A DNA stretch of 64,000 bases from an uncultured Collinsella sp. (GTDB lineage: Bacteria > Actinomycetota > Coriobacteriia > Coriobacteriales > Coriobacteriaceae): assembly GCA_958421275.1 (NCBI GenBank), contig CATZLI010000001.1:186001-250000 (forward strand), given 5' to 3'. Shown here in pieces: positions 28,895 to 37,206 of the stretch (position 1 is its first letter; each line of letters opens with the position of its first letter). Both the position numbers and the translations under genes were made by a program. The notes beneath the pieces are model-generated. The model did no database searches. It was not told the DNA's origin and was given only the letters and a program-made list of their open reading frames with translations.

Positions 28895-30699
28895 AGCTCA
28901 ACAAAACCACCGTCGGCGACAACAGCGAAAACGGAGCGCACAACATGGTCAAGCTCACTATCGATAATTGCGAGGTCGTGGTACCCGAGCACACCACGAT
29001 CCTGGATGCGGCCAAGTCCGTCGGCATCCAGATTCCCACCCTGTGCTACCTGCGCGATCTGAACGAGATCGGCGGCTGCCGCGTGTGCGTGGTCGAGGTT
29101 GAGGGCTGCGACCAGCTGGTTGCCGCCTGCAACAACTACGTGCTCGATGGCATGGTGGTCCACACCAACAGCCCCAAGGCCCGCGAGGCGCGCCGCACCA
29201 ACGTGCAGCTGCTGCTTTCGCAGCACGATTCACGCTGCACGAGCTGTGTGCGCAGCGGTAACTGCAACCTGCAGACCATTGCCAACGACCTGGGCATTTT
29301 CTATCTGCCGTTTCAAAGGCATTTGGCGGGCGAGGGCTGGGATTTCGATTTCCCCATCATCCGCGAAAACGACAAGTGCATTAAATGCATGCGCTGCATC
29401 AAGGTGTGCGAGAGCGTACAGGGCCTAGGGATTTGGGACCTGACCAACCGCGCCACGCATACCGCCGTGGGCACCCGCGGGCGCGTGCCGATCGGCAAGA
29501 CCGATTGCGTCGCGTGCGGCCAGTGCATCACGCATTGCCCGACGGGCGCGCTGCGCGAGCGCGACGACACCGAGACCGTGTTTGACGCGCTCGCTAATCC
29601 CGACAAGATCGTGCTGGTGCAGATCGCGCCTGCCGTGCGCAGCGCCTGGGGCGAGGAGCTCGGCATATCTCGCGAGGAGGCAACCGTCGAGCGTCTGGCC
29701 TGCGCACTGCGCCGCGTTGGCTTTGAGTACGTGTTCGACACCGATTTCTCGGCCGACCTCACCATTATGGAGGAGGGTTCCGAGCTGCTCGAGCGCCTAG
29801 GCGCCGCCGCTAAGGGCGAAGGCGACAGCCGCGGCTGGCCCATGTTTACGAGCTGCTGCCCGGGTTGGGTGCGCTTTGTGAAGGCGCGCTATCCGGAGTT
29901 TGTCGACAGTCTGTCCACGTCCAAGTCGCCGCAGCAGATGTTCGGCGCCATCGCCAAGACATACTACGCCAAGGTGCTGGGCGTGGAGCCCGAGCGCCTG
30001 TTTGTGGTGTCCGTGATGCCGTGTACGGCCAAGAAGGCCGAGTGTGCGCTGCCGAGCATGATGGGCGAGGGCGGCGCGCCCGACGTGGACGTTGCGCTGA
30101 CGATGCGCGAGATGGTGCGTATGATCCGCGCGAGCCACGTGAGCGTTGACACGCTGGTCGAGGAGCCGCTCGATACGCCGTTGGGCTTTGGCACGGGCGC
30201 GGGTGTGATCTTTGGCGCCACGGGCGGCGTGATGGAGGCCGCCGTGCGCTCGGCATATTACCTGGTGACGGGCAAGAACCCGGATGCCGACTTCTTCACT
30301 GACGTGCGCGGACTCGAGGGCTGGAAGGAGGCCGTGGCCGATATCGACGGTACCAAGGTGCGCGTCGCCGTGGCGCACGGGCTGGGCAACGCCGCCCGTC
30401 TGCTCGACGCGATTCGCGACGGCCGTGTGAGCTATGACTTCGTCGAGGTCATGGCGTGCCCGGGCGGCTGCGTCGGTGGCGGCGGTCAGCCCATCCATGA
30501 CGGCTGCGAGCTGGCGGCCGAGCGTGGTCAGGTACTCTGGGGCCTGGATGCGAACGCCGAGATTCGCTTCTCGCACGAGAATCCCGATGTCCAGGCTTGC
30601 TATCGCGAGTTCTTGGGCGCGCCGCTCTCGCCGCTGGCCGAGGAGCTACTGCATACCGACCATCATGCCTGGTCGATGCCCCACGAGGGGGCGTGCTAA
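28888..30699 (+). CDS. hydA: [FeFe] hydrogenase catalytic subunit
   Basis: 603-aa iron-only hydrogenase. Modules in order are a [2Fe-2S] domain (Cys53, 64, 67, 81), a His-Cys3 cluster (His113, Cys117, 120, 126), a 2x[4Fe-4S] ferredoxin domain (164-174 and 207-217) and the H-cluster domain with TSCCPGW (321-327), MPCTAKKAE (377-385) and MACPGGCVGGGGQP (522-535). It catalyses reversible H2 formation in the cytoplasm; no signal peptide is seen. ATG 28888 has GGAGGGAGGA before it; ATG 28945 is an alternative that would give a shorter N-terminus. The maturases HydE, HydF and HydG are not in this window. Confidence 0.96.
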   Translation: MVELNKTTVGDNSENGAHNMVKLTIDNCEVVVPEHTTILDAAKSVGIQIPTLCYLRDLNEIGGCRVCVVEVEGCDQLVAACNNYVLDGMVVHTNSPKAREARRTNVQLLLSQHDSRCTSCVRSGNCNLQTIANDLGIFYLPFQRHLAGEGWDFDFPIIRENDKCIKCMRCIKVCESVQGLGIWDLTNRATHTAVGTRGRVPIGKTDCVACGQCITHCPTGALRERDDTETVFDALANPDKIVLVQIAPAVRSAWGEELGISREEATVERLACALRRVGFEYVFDTDFSADLTIMEEGSELLERLGAAAKGEGDSRGWPMFTSCCPGWVRFVKARYPEFVDSLSTSKSPQQMFGAIAKTYYAKVLGVEPERLFVVSVMPCTAKKAECALPSMMGEGGAPDVDVALTMREMVRMIRASHVSVDTLVEEPLDTPLGFGTGAGVIFGATGGVMEAAVRSAYYLVTGKNPDADFFTDVRGLEGWKEAVADIDGTKVRVAVAHGLGNAARLLDAIRDGRVSYDFVEVMACPGGCVGGGGQPIHDGCELAAERGQVLWGLDANAEIRFSHENPDVQACYREFLGAPLSPLAEELLHTDHHAWSMPHEGAC

Positions 30700-30701
30700 C
30701 G

Positions 30702-31757
30702 ATGCGTGCGTTTGATGCTGAGATGACGCGCCGAGGATTTGCCTCGGCGCTTGCCGCAGGCGCGTTGTCGCTCGCACTGGCTGGCTGTGGCGGCGGAGCT
30801 GCGGGGGCGGGGTCCGCCGCGGGCTCGGCTGCCACGGACGGCGCCGGTGCTGTCGCAGAGCCGGTCGAGGTGCACGTCGCCTCGCTCAAGGGGCCGACCT
30901 CGATTGGCCTGGTGCAGTTTATGGACCAGGCTGCCGATGGCGAGACGGACAATGAGTTCGACTTTGCGATCAACACTGCCGCCGACGAGATTGTGCCCAA
31001 GGTCATTCAGGGCGATATCGATATCGCCCTGGTGCCCGCCAACGTGGCGAGCGTGCTCTACAACAAGACCGAGGGTGCGGTGCAGGTCATCGATATCAAC
31101 ACGCTGGGCGTGCTGAACGTTGTGACGGGCGACGCGAGTGTGGCCTCGTTTGGCGATCTGGCGGGCCATACTGTCTATATGACGGGCAAGGGCACCACGC
31201 CGGAGTACGTCATGAACTACTTGCTGGAGCGCGCGGGCCTGACCGGCCAGGTGACGCTTGAGTTTAAGAGCGAGCCCACCGAGGTGCTGTCGGCGTTGCT
31301 TGTCGACCCGTCCGCCGTGGGCGTGCTGCCGGAGCCGTTCAAGACCGCTGCCATCGCCAAGAGCGAAGGCAAGCTGTCGGCGCCGGTGAGCCTGACCGAT
31401 GTGTGGGATGAGCTAGCGGGTGACACGGGTTCGCGCCTGCTGACGGGCGTGACCGTGGTGCGCCGTGCCTTTGCCGAGGAGCATCCCGAGGCCGTGGCGG
31501 AATTCTTGCGCTGCCATGAGGCGAGCGTGAAGGCTGTCAATGCGGCGCCGGCAGATTGGGCACAGGCCGTGGTCGATGCGGGTATCGTCGATAACGCCGC
31601 GATTGCTGAAAAGGCGATTCCCGGGTGCATGCTCGTGTGCCAGACGGGGAAGGATATGAAGGCGGCGCTCGGTGGGTACCTGCAGGTGCTGGCCGATGCG
31701 GACGCGAGCGCCGTGGGCGGCAAGCTCCCGGCTGATGATTTCTATTACATGGAGTAG
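30702..31757 (+). CDS. Substrate-binding lipoprotein of an ABC importer
   Basis: 351-aa binding protein of the NMT1/SsuA/ThiY type. The N-terminus has TRRGFAS, a near twin-arginine motif, a hydrophobic stretch and the lipobox LAGC, then a Gly/Ala/Ser-rich linker, so it is probably exported and lipid-anchored outside the membrane. The mature part reads as a two-lobed binding protein (VASLKGPTSIG, DIALVPANVASVLYN, GLTGQVTLEF, VLPEPF). It starts 2 bp after the hydrogenase stop and is followed after 3 bp by the permease-ATPase. The ligand is unknown. Confidence 0.88.
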   Translation: MRAFDAEMTRRGFASALAAGALSLALAGCGGGAAGAGSAAGSAATDGAGAVAEPVEVHVASLKGPTSIGLVQFMDQAADGETDNEFDFAINTAADEIVPKVIQGDIDIALVPANVASVLYNKTEGAVQVIDINTLGVLNVVTGDASVASFGDLAGHTVYMTGKGTTPEYVMNYLLERAGLTGQVTLEFKSEPTEVLSALLVDPSAVGVLPEPFKTAAIAKSEGKLSAPVSLTDVWDELAGDTGSRLLTGVTVVRRAFAEEHPEAVAEFLRCHEASVKAVNAAPADWAQAVVDAGIVDNAAIAEKAIPGCMLVCQTGKDMKAALGGYLQVLADADASAVGGKLPADDFYYME

Positions 31758-31760
31758 CCC

Positions 31761-33140
31761 GTGCGTGCGTTTGCTCGACAAATGACAGAGCGTATGAAGG
31801 CGGTGACGGCAGCAGGTGCCGTTGCCGCCTTTTGGCTTGCCGTGTGGGTCTTTGCAGCAGCACTGGTGGCGCAGCCGTTGATTTTGCCGGGGCCAGGCAC
31901 TGTTGCGATGGCGTTGCTGCGGCTAGTATGCGATGCCGGTACGTGGGCGATTCTGGTGGACTCAGGCGCGCGAATCTTGGGTGGGCTGGCGCTTGCCGCG
32001 GCGTGCGGCGGCGTGATGGCGGGAGCCTCGGTGCGGTCGCCGACGTTTGCCCGCTTGGTGGCGCCGGCGCTTTCGTTTGTTAAGGCGACGCCGGTTGCCT
32101 GCGTGGTGGTCCTGCTGCTCATTTGGTTGGGGTCGGCGCGTGTGAGCGTCGCGGCGGTCTTTTTGATGGCACTGCCGGGCGTGTATTTTTCGCTGGTCGA
32201 GGGCTTGGCGCAAGTGGATAAGCCGCTGGAGCAGATGTTTCGTCTGCATGGCGTGCGGGGTTGGCGTCTGTTTTGTGCCCACACCTGGCGCGAAGTCCTG
32301 CCGTTTGTGCTTTCGTGCGCCCGCGCTGTGATCGGCATGAGCTGGAAGGCCGGCGTGGCGGCGGAGCTCATCGGCATGGCGACGGGCACCGTGGGCGAAC
32401 GCATCTATCAGGCGAAGCTTTTGATCGAGACGGCGGACCTGCTGGCGTGGACCGTGCTGGTTGTTATGGCTTCGTGGGCATGCGAGCGCGTGCTGGTGTG
32501 GTTGCTGCGGGCTTCGGGGCCCGTGGCGTGGCGTACTGCCGTGCGGGCGCATGGGCGCGGTGGCCGCGGGCGTGCGTGCGGCTCTGCTGGCGGCGGGGCT
32601 GCTGCGGAGCTTGCGCTCGCCGTGGGCGACCGGGCGCCCTGGTCGCCGGCGCTCGACGGACTGGTGCTTCATGTGCCCGCCGGTGGACGCACCTGTGTGA
32701 TGGGCGCTTCGGGCGTGGGCAAGTCGACGTTGCTTGCGCTGGTGGCGGGGGAGTGCGCACCGTGCTCCATGGTGTTTCAGGACGTGCGCCTGGTCGAGGA
32801 CGCCTCTGCTTTGGATAACGTGCTGGTGTGCGCCGATGCACGCGTGAATGCCTCGAGTGCCGCTGCCTTGTTGCGCCTGCTGGTACCGGGGATCGATGTG
32901 CATGCCCGCGTGGCCGAGCTCTCGGGCGGGCAGCGCCGTCGCGTCGAGATTGCCCGAGCCCTGCTGTGTCCGGGCGGCGCAGTGATTCTGGACGAGCCCT
33001 TTACCGGTCTAGACATCGCTGCGCGCGACGCATGCACCGAGGTCGTGCTCGACTTGCTCGACGGTCGTATGCTGTTGCTTGCCACGCACGATGCCGTCGA
33101 CGCTCAGGCCCTCAATATCTCGGACATCATCACGCTCTAA
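31761..33140 (+). CDS. Fused ABC permease and ATPase
   Basis: 459-aa protein joining two parts usually encoded separately. Residues 1-260 are an SsuC/TauC-like permease with about six membrane segments and the inner coupling-loop region (WREVLPFVLSCARAVIGMSWK). Residues 280-459 are an ATPase: Walker A GASGVGKST, a Q-loop VFQD, signature LSGGQRRR, Walker B VILDEPF and H-loop THD. The ATPase is short (about 180 aa) but keeps every motif. GTG 31761 is the start. It works with the lipoprotein encoded just upstream. Confidence 0.88.
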   Translation: MRAFARQMTERMKAVTAAGAVAAFWLAVWVFAAALVAQPLILPGPGTVAMALLRLVCDAGTWAILVDSGARILGGLALAAACGGVMAGASVRSPTFARLVAPALSFVKATPVACVVVLLLIWLGSARVSVAAVFLMALPGVYFSLVEGLAQVDKPLEQMFRLHGVRGWRLFCAHTWREVLPFVLSCARAVIGMSWKAGVAAELIGMATGTVGERIYQAKLLIETADLLAWTVLVVMASWACERVLVWLLRASGPVAWRTAVRAHGRGGRGRACGSAGGGAAAELALAVGDRAPWSPALDGLVLHVPAGGRTCVMGASGVGKSTLLALVAGECAPCSMVFQDVRLVEDASALDNVLVCADARVNASSAAALLRLLVPGIDVHARVAELSGGQRRRVEIARALLCPGGAVILDEPFTGLDIAARDACTEVVLDLLDGRMLLLATHDAVDAQALNISDIITL

Positions 33141-33355
33141 ATACTTACTCAGCAACAAATTGATCCGTTTTTTCTCCGTCCCCATGGGGTCGGGTATGGT
33201 ATTCTATCTGCGGGGTAATACTTAGGAATACCAAGTAATACCAACGCCGTAGAACAAACTCAAGATGCGGGCCAATCGGGTTGCCTTCACAGCCCGTCGC
33301 CCAGCCGCGTGGCCCGCATCCATCCGCACCACCGTCGTTTCAAAAAGGAAGCGCC
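33141..33355. other. Gap before the RelB-like gene
   Basis: A 215-bp gap. It contains a T-run near 33168-33176 without a good stem, a TATTCT box at 33200-33205 that may be a -10, and the dyad at 33214-33242. Confidence 0.5.
33214..33242 (+). promoter_or_regulatory. Probable antitoxin operator
   Basis: GGTAATACTT and AAGTAATACC form a 10-bp dyad with one mismatch around a 9-bp centre that itself contains GAATACC. A further GGTATTC half lies at 33198-33204. Such repeated half sites upstream of a RelB/DinJ-type gene are typical of autoregulation. Confidence 0.6.
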
Positions 33356-33559
33356 ATGGCAGAACACATGACCCCGGTTGTCGCGAAGGTCTTGCCCGAG
33401 GAAAAGGCGGCCTTCGCGGAGGCAACCCAGCTCGTGGGCACCACGCCGTCCAACGCCATCCGCATGTTCATCGCCGCCTTCAATCGCTGCGGCACCTTCC
33501 CGTTCGACATCTCGCCGAGCGGGGCTTTTGGCGCTGCGCCCGATTCTCATCAACAATGA
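33356..33559 (+). CDS. RelB/DinJ-type antitoxin, no toxin adjacent
   Basis: 67-aa small protein. The N-terminal ribbon-helix-helix pattern (VVAKVLPEEKAAFAEATQLV then TPSNAIRMFIAAF) matches RelB/DinJ antitoxins, which bind DNA as dimers and neutralise an mRNA-cutting toxin through the C-terminus. The tail after the RHH part is short. ATG 33356 follows AAAAAGGAAG. No RelE/YafQ-like reading frame follows: a palindrome begins 14 bp after the stop and a CPBP protease gene comes next. It may act on a toxin elsewhere or purely as a regulator. Confidence 0.78.
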   Translation: MAEHMTPVVAKVLPEEKAAFAEATQLVGTTPSNAIRMFIAAFNRCGTFPFDISPSGAFGAAPDSHQQ

Positions 33560-33572
33560 CTGTTTCAAACTG

Positions 33573-33630
33573 CCGGCACTTGGGGACGTTCTTTTTCTGC
33601 CGGCAGTTAAGGAACGTCCCTAAGTGCCGG
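33573..33630. repeat. CCGGCACTT/GGGACGTTC palindrome
   Basis: Arms CCGGCACTTGGGGACGTTC (33573-33591) and GAACGTCCCTAAGTGCCGG (33612-33630) pair with one mismatch. The loop carries its own small palindrome CTGCCGGCAG. A half copy is at 22071-22103. Confidence 0.88.
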
Positions 33631-33647
33631 GTTTTGAGGAGGTTGGC

Positions 33648-34562
33648 ATGCTCAATGCACTGGTTTGGGCACTTGCCTGTTTTGGCGTTGTTGCTGCCGA
33701 TATTGCCCTGAGCATGGTTTTGTTCTCCGTGCTGGACATCGTGTCGGCGCTGACGGGTTTCCCGATCGACAACCTCGATATCCAATGGTTCCAGGCTGCC
33801 GCTCAGACGGCGTCGTTTTTGATGGCGCTGCTGTGGTGGCGCTATCTGTGGCCCCGCTCCTTCATGGCGCGCCGGCAAGGCGAACGCCCACTCGGCGGGG
33901 GAGCAGGCGCGGCATGGAAGCGCATTGTCTGCATTGTTGTGATCGGCCTATCCATGCAGGTGGTCATTAGCTACCTATGCGACGGCGTACTGTCGCTGCT
34001 GCCCGAGGCCGCGGCAGACTATAGCGAGCTCGTCGAGGAAACGGGCATGGGCGATACCAGCCTTCTTGCTGTCCTGACCACGGTGCTCGGCGCTCCGTTT
34101 TGCGAGGAGTTGCTGGTGCGCGGCATTATTTTTGAGTTTTCGCTCCGAGCGTTTAACCCGCAGTGCCGCCCACTTTGGAAGCGCCGACGTCTCGTGCGAC
34201 CGCAAGACGGCGCCATGGTGCCCTGGGCGGCCCCAAGCACGTGGGGTATCGCCGCGACAATCGTGCTGCAGGCGGCCATCTTTGGCTTTATGCATATGAA
34301 CTGGGTGCAGGGCTGCTATGCGGGCGCTGCCGCCCTCATTTTTGGTTGGGTGCTCGTGACGACCGGAAAGCTCCGCTACACGATTCTGCTGCACTTTGCG
34401 TTTAATGCCGGGTCGTATCTCATGGGGCTGCTGTGGTTTGTGAGCACACCGCTCGACGTTGTGGTCACGGTTGGCATCGCCGGCTTTGTGCTGGTAGAGG
34501 CGATGCGCTCGCTGCTTCGATTGCGCATTCCCGTGTCGCGCGAAGCTGATCGGTCTGAGTAA
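33648..34562 (+). CDS. CPBP-family intramembrane metalloprotease
   Basis: 304-aa membrane protein with about eight hydrophobic segments. The CAAX/CPBP (Abi) motifs are present: EELLVRG (EExxxR), FGFMHM (FxxxH) and HFAFN (HxxxN), the likely metal ligands. Members process prenylated or peptide substrates or protect against bacteriocins; the target here is unknown. ATG 33648 is preceded by GAGGAGG. Its stop lies 8 bp from the stop of the convergent AraC-type gene, with no clear terminator between. Confidence 0.9.
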   Translation: MLNALVWALACFGVVAADIALSMVLFSVLDIVSALTGFPIDNLDIQWFQAAAQTASFLMALLWWRYLWPRSFMARRQGERPLGGGAGAAWKRIVCIVVIGLSMQVVISYLCDGVLSLLPEAAADYSELVEETGMGDTSLLAVLTTVLGAPFCEELLVRGIIFEFSLRAFNPQCRPLWKRRRLVRPQDGAMVPWAAPSTWGIAATIVLQAAIFGFMHMNWVQGCYAGAAALIFGWVLVTTGKLRYTILLHFAFNAGSYLMGLLWFVSTPLDVVVTVGIAGFVLVEAMRSLLRLRIPVSREADRSE

Positions 34563-34570
34563 TAACGCCT

Positions 34571-35563
34571 TTAATTAGACCGATGCGTCCTGAACGCACC
34601 TGGCGTTTCGCCGAATGCTTCTTTAAATTTTGAGTAAAAGAATGACATGTTGGAGATGCCGACTTTTCGGGCCACATACTGCACGCTGCGCTCGGTGTTA
34701 TTGAGAAGATATGCCGCCTCTGTGAGCTGCTGGTTGAGCTTGATTTGCGAAAACGTTTTGCCGGTTTTTTGCTTGATCAAGCTGCTGAGATAGCTGGTGC
34801 TATAACCCGTATCGCTCGCAATGCTTTCGAGTGTGCAGTCGCCGTAGCTTCGTTCAATATGATTCAGAATCGACACGATGCGTTCGTCCGACATGATCGC
34901 CTGGTTATCAGTTGCGGAGCGTCGGTACAGTCCTTGAATGAGAACAAGGAATAGGCTGACGGCGAGGTGCCTCATGAGTTCATTGGAATAGGCATCTTTA
35001 AAGTGATATTCGATAAAGAGCATCTCGATGAGGCGTCGCGCATGTCGGGCGTATTCCTCTGGAAGAATGAGATATTTTCGGGCCTCGCGGTTTTTGGACA
35101 CAAAATCAAATAGAAGATTCGTTAATGGTGACGCGCCGGGTAGCTGGCTCAGGAACAACGAATCGAACATTTCTTTTTTGAAGACGATCGAAATGACGAT
35201 ATCATGCTCGCCCTTAACGTATGGAACGCTTCTGACTACGCCGGTGTTGCAAATGAGCACGTCGCCCTTTTTAAGGAGTAGTCGCCGTCCGTTGACGATA
35301 AACGTGCAGACGCCGTCGTACACGTAGTTAAGCTCCATATCCCGATTGATATGAGGAGGAATATCGGTAAAGCGCGACTCCTTGATAAGGCCCACGGGGT
35401 TTTCGTCGAGAGTTTCTTTCCAATCAAACAGATAGACCTCTTCGCCGTTAATGGTTGTGGTTTCCACCCTGTTATATCGCGGGCTGAGCTCTCCCGGATG
35501 TGTGCGATGCCACTCTTCGGTCTCGGTATGCGTATAGAGCAGCTGTTTGAGATTCGAATCCAT
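34571..35563 (-). CDS. AraC-family regulator of the beta-glucoside set
   Basis: 330-aa activator. The N-terminal cupin-like sensor region (about 50-170) is followed by a C-terminal AraC/XylS double helix-turn-helix (from about 230: ILNHIERSYGDCTLESIA, STSYLSSLIKQKTG, VGISNMSFFYSKFKEAFG). It is divergent from the 6-phospho-beta-glucosidase gene across 153 bp, so it likely controls that gene and the permease after it. The stop is 8 bp from that of the CPBP gene on the other strand. The inducer is unknown, possibly a phosphorylated beta-glucoside. Confidence 0.9.
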   Translation of the reverse strand: MDSNLKQLLYTHTETEEWHRTHPGELSPRYNRVETTTINGEEVYLFDWKETLDENPVGLIKESRFTDIPPHINRDMELNYVYDGVCTFIVNGRRLLLKKGDVLICNTGVVRSVPYVKGEHDIVISIVFKKEMFDSLFLSQLPGASPLTNLLFDFVSKNREARKYLILPEEYARHARRLIEMLFIEYHFKDAYSNELMRHLAVSLFLVLIQGLYRRSATDNQAIMSDERIVSILNHIERSYGDCTLESIASDTGYSTSYLSSLIKQKTGKTFSQIKLNQQLTEAAYLLNNTERSVQYVARKVGISNMSFFYSKFKEAFGETPGAFRTHRSN

Positions 35564-35716
35564 GGGGTGCTCCAGGGGTGAACGGTAGAATCGATGCCTT
35601 AAACGGTATTATATCTAAAAAAATGTTATAAACCAACGCTTTCTATGCGATATCTTATGCATCTTGTTCTTCCTAGTATTGGGTTATCCGCTGGAGCATC
35701 CGATCAAGGAGGGCAA

Positions 35717-37195
35717 ATGAGTAAGTTAAAACATGGGTTTGACTCCGACTTTTTATGGGGCGGAGCCATATCGTGCTCGCAGGCCGATGGCGCCTGGAAT
35801 GAGGGCGGAAAGGGAAAGTCGACGCAGGATTGTCGATGGCTGGATGGTACCTGGACTCATGACCAGATTGAGGACAAGCATCAAAACAACCCCTTCTGCC
35901 ATGACGAGCTAATGAACGCTCTCGCAGATGACGGCGTTGAGTTCTACCCGTTTAGGCGTGGCAACGACTTCTATCATCACTATCGTGAGGACATCGCGCT
36001 TTTTGCGGAGATGGGTCTCAAGCTGTTCCGCACCTCTATTTGCTGGAGCCGAATCTATCCTAACGGAGATGATCTTGAGCCTAACCGCGAAGGCATCGAG
36101 TGGTATCGAAGTATGCTGGGTGAGTGCAAAAAGCACGGCATTAAAACCTTCGTCACCATGCTCCACTATGACATCCCGGTAAATCTTGTCACCACATATG
36201 GGGGATGGAAGAATCGCAAGACGATTGATTTCTTCGCCCGCTATGTCGAGACAATCGTTACGGAATTGGGCGATCTGGTCGATTTCTGGCTGCCTTTTAA
36301 CGAGTTCAATGCAGCGCGTTTTTCGCCTTGGGACGGGGTCTGTCTGGTCAAAGACGAAGAGGGGGAGAACTTCGATCGAGCCATTTTCCAGTGCCTGCAC
36401 CACGAGTTCGTTGCCAATGCGCGTGCCGTCGAGATTGTCCATCGTCTTTCGCCCGATACTCCCGTTGGCGGCATGATCGCTCGATTCTGTACGTATCCCG
36501 CCACCTGCCGTCCCGAAGATAACATGCAGGCTATTCACGACGACCAGTATTCCAACTGGTTCTATACGGACGTGATGGCTCGTGGAAAATACCCCGCTTA
36601 TATGAATCGCTATTTCGATGCGTGTGGTATCGAGATTCAAATGGAACCGGGCGATGAAGAGCTCATCGCTCGCAACACGGTCGACTTCCTGGCCTTTTCG
36701 TACTACTTTTCCCAGGTATCCACCTGCGATCAGGGATGGGAGAAGACTGCGGGTAATCTGGTCATGGCAAACAAGAACCCTTATCTCGAGACGAGTGAGT
36801 GGGGCTGGCAGCTCGATCCCATTGGTCTGAGGGTTACCCTTAACCAGATGTATGACCGCTATGGGCTGCCCCTGTATATCGCCGAGAACGGCCTCGGTAC
36901 ATCTGATGTAGTCGAGGAGGATGGCAGCATCCACGACGAGTATCGAATCGATTATTTGCGCCAGCACATAAAGTGCCTTAAGGAAGCAGTGATCGATGGC
37001 GTTGACGTGCGCGGATACATGATCTGGGGATTCATTGACCTTGTTGCCTGCGGTCCTCTTACGATGGACAAGCGCTACGGGCTTATCTATGTCGATCTGG
37101 ATAATTGCGGCAACGGCACTGCGGAGCGCTCGCGTAAAGACTCTTTCTATTGGTATCAGAAATGTATCGCCACTAATGGCGAGGATCTTGGGTAG
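35717..37195 (+). CDS. GH1 6-phospho-beta-glucosidase
   Basis: 492-aa glycoside hydrolase family 1 enzyme that cleaves phosphorylated beta-glucosides in the cytoplasm. The acid/base Glu196 is in NEFN (the usual form is NEIN/NEPN) and the nucleophile Glu390 is in AENG. The phosphate-binding pattern of 6-phospho enzymes is present near the end (DKRYGLIYVD, SRKDSFYWYQK). ATG 35717 follows AAGGAGGG; an in-frame start at 35645 is weaker. It is divergent from the AraC gene and followed at 11 bp by the EIIBC permease. Confidence 0.94.
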   Translation: MSKLKHGFDSDFLWGGAISCSQADGAWNEGGKGKSTQDCRWLDGTWTHDQIEDKHQNNPFCHDELMNALADDGVEFYPFRRGNDFYHHYREDIALFAEMGLKLFRTSICWSRIYPNGDDLEPNREGIEWYRSMLGECKKHGIKTFVTMLHYDIPVNLVTTYGGWKNRKTIDFFARYVETIVTELGDLVDFWLPFNEFNAARFSPWDGVCLVKDEEGENFDRAIFQCLHHEFVANARAVEIVHRLSPDTPVGGMIARFCTYPATCRPEDNMQAIHDDQYSNWFYTDVMARGKYPAYMNRYFDACGIEIQMEPGDEELIARNTVDFLAFSYYFSQVSTCDQGWEKTAGNLVMANKNPYLETSEWGWQLDPIGLRVTLNQMYDRYGLPLYIAENGLGTSDVVEEDGSIHDEYRIDYLRQHIKCLKEAVIDGVDVRGYMIWGFIDLVACGPLTMDKRYGLIYVDLDNCGNGTAERSRKDSFYWYQKCIATNGEDLG

Positions 37196-37206
37196 GAGTG
37201 ATTGTC

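Noticed and set aside
33560..33647. Toxin gene next to the RelB-like antitoxin
   Set aside because: Only 88 bp before the next gene, mostly a palindrome; no frame long enough for a RelE/YafQ toxin.
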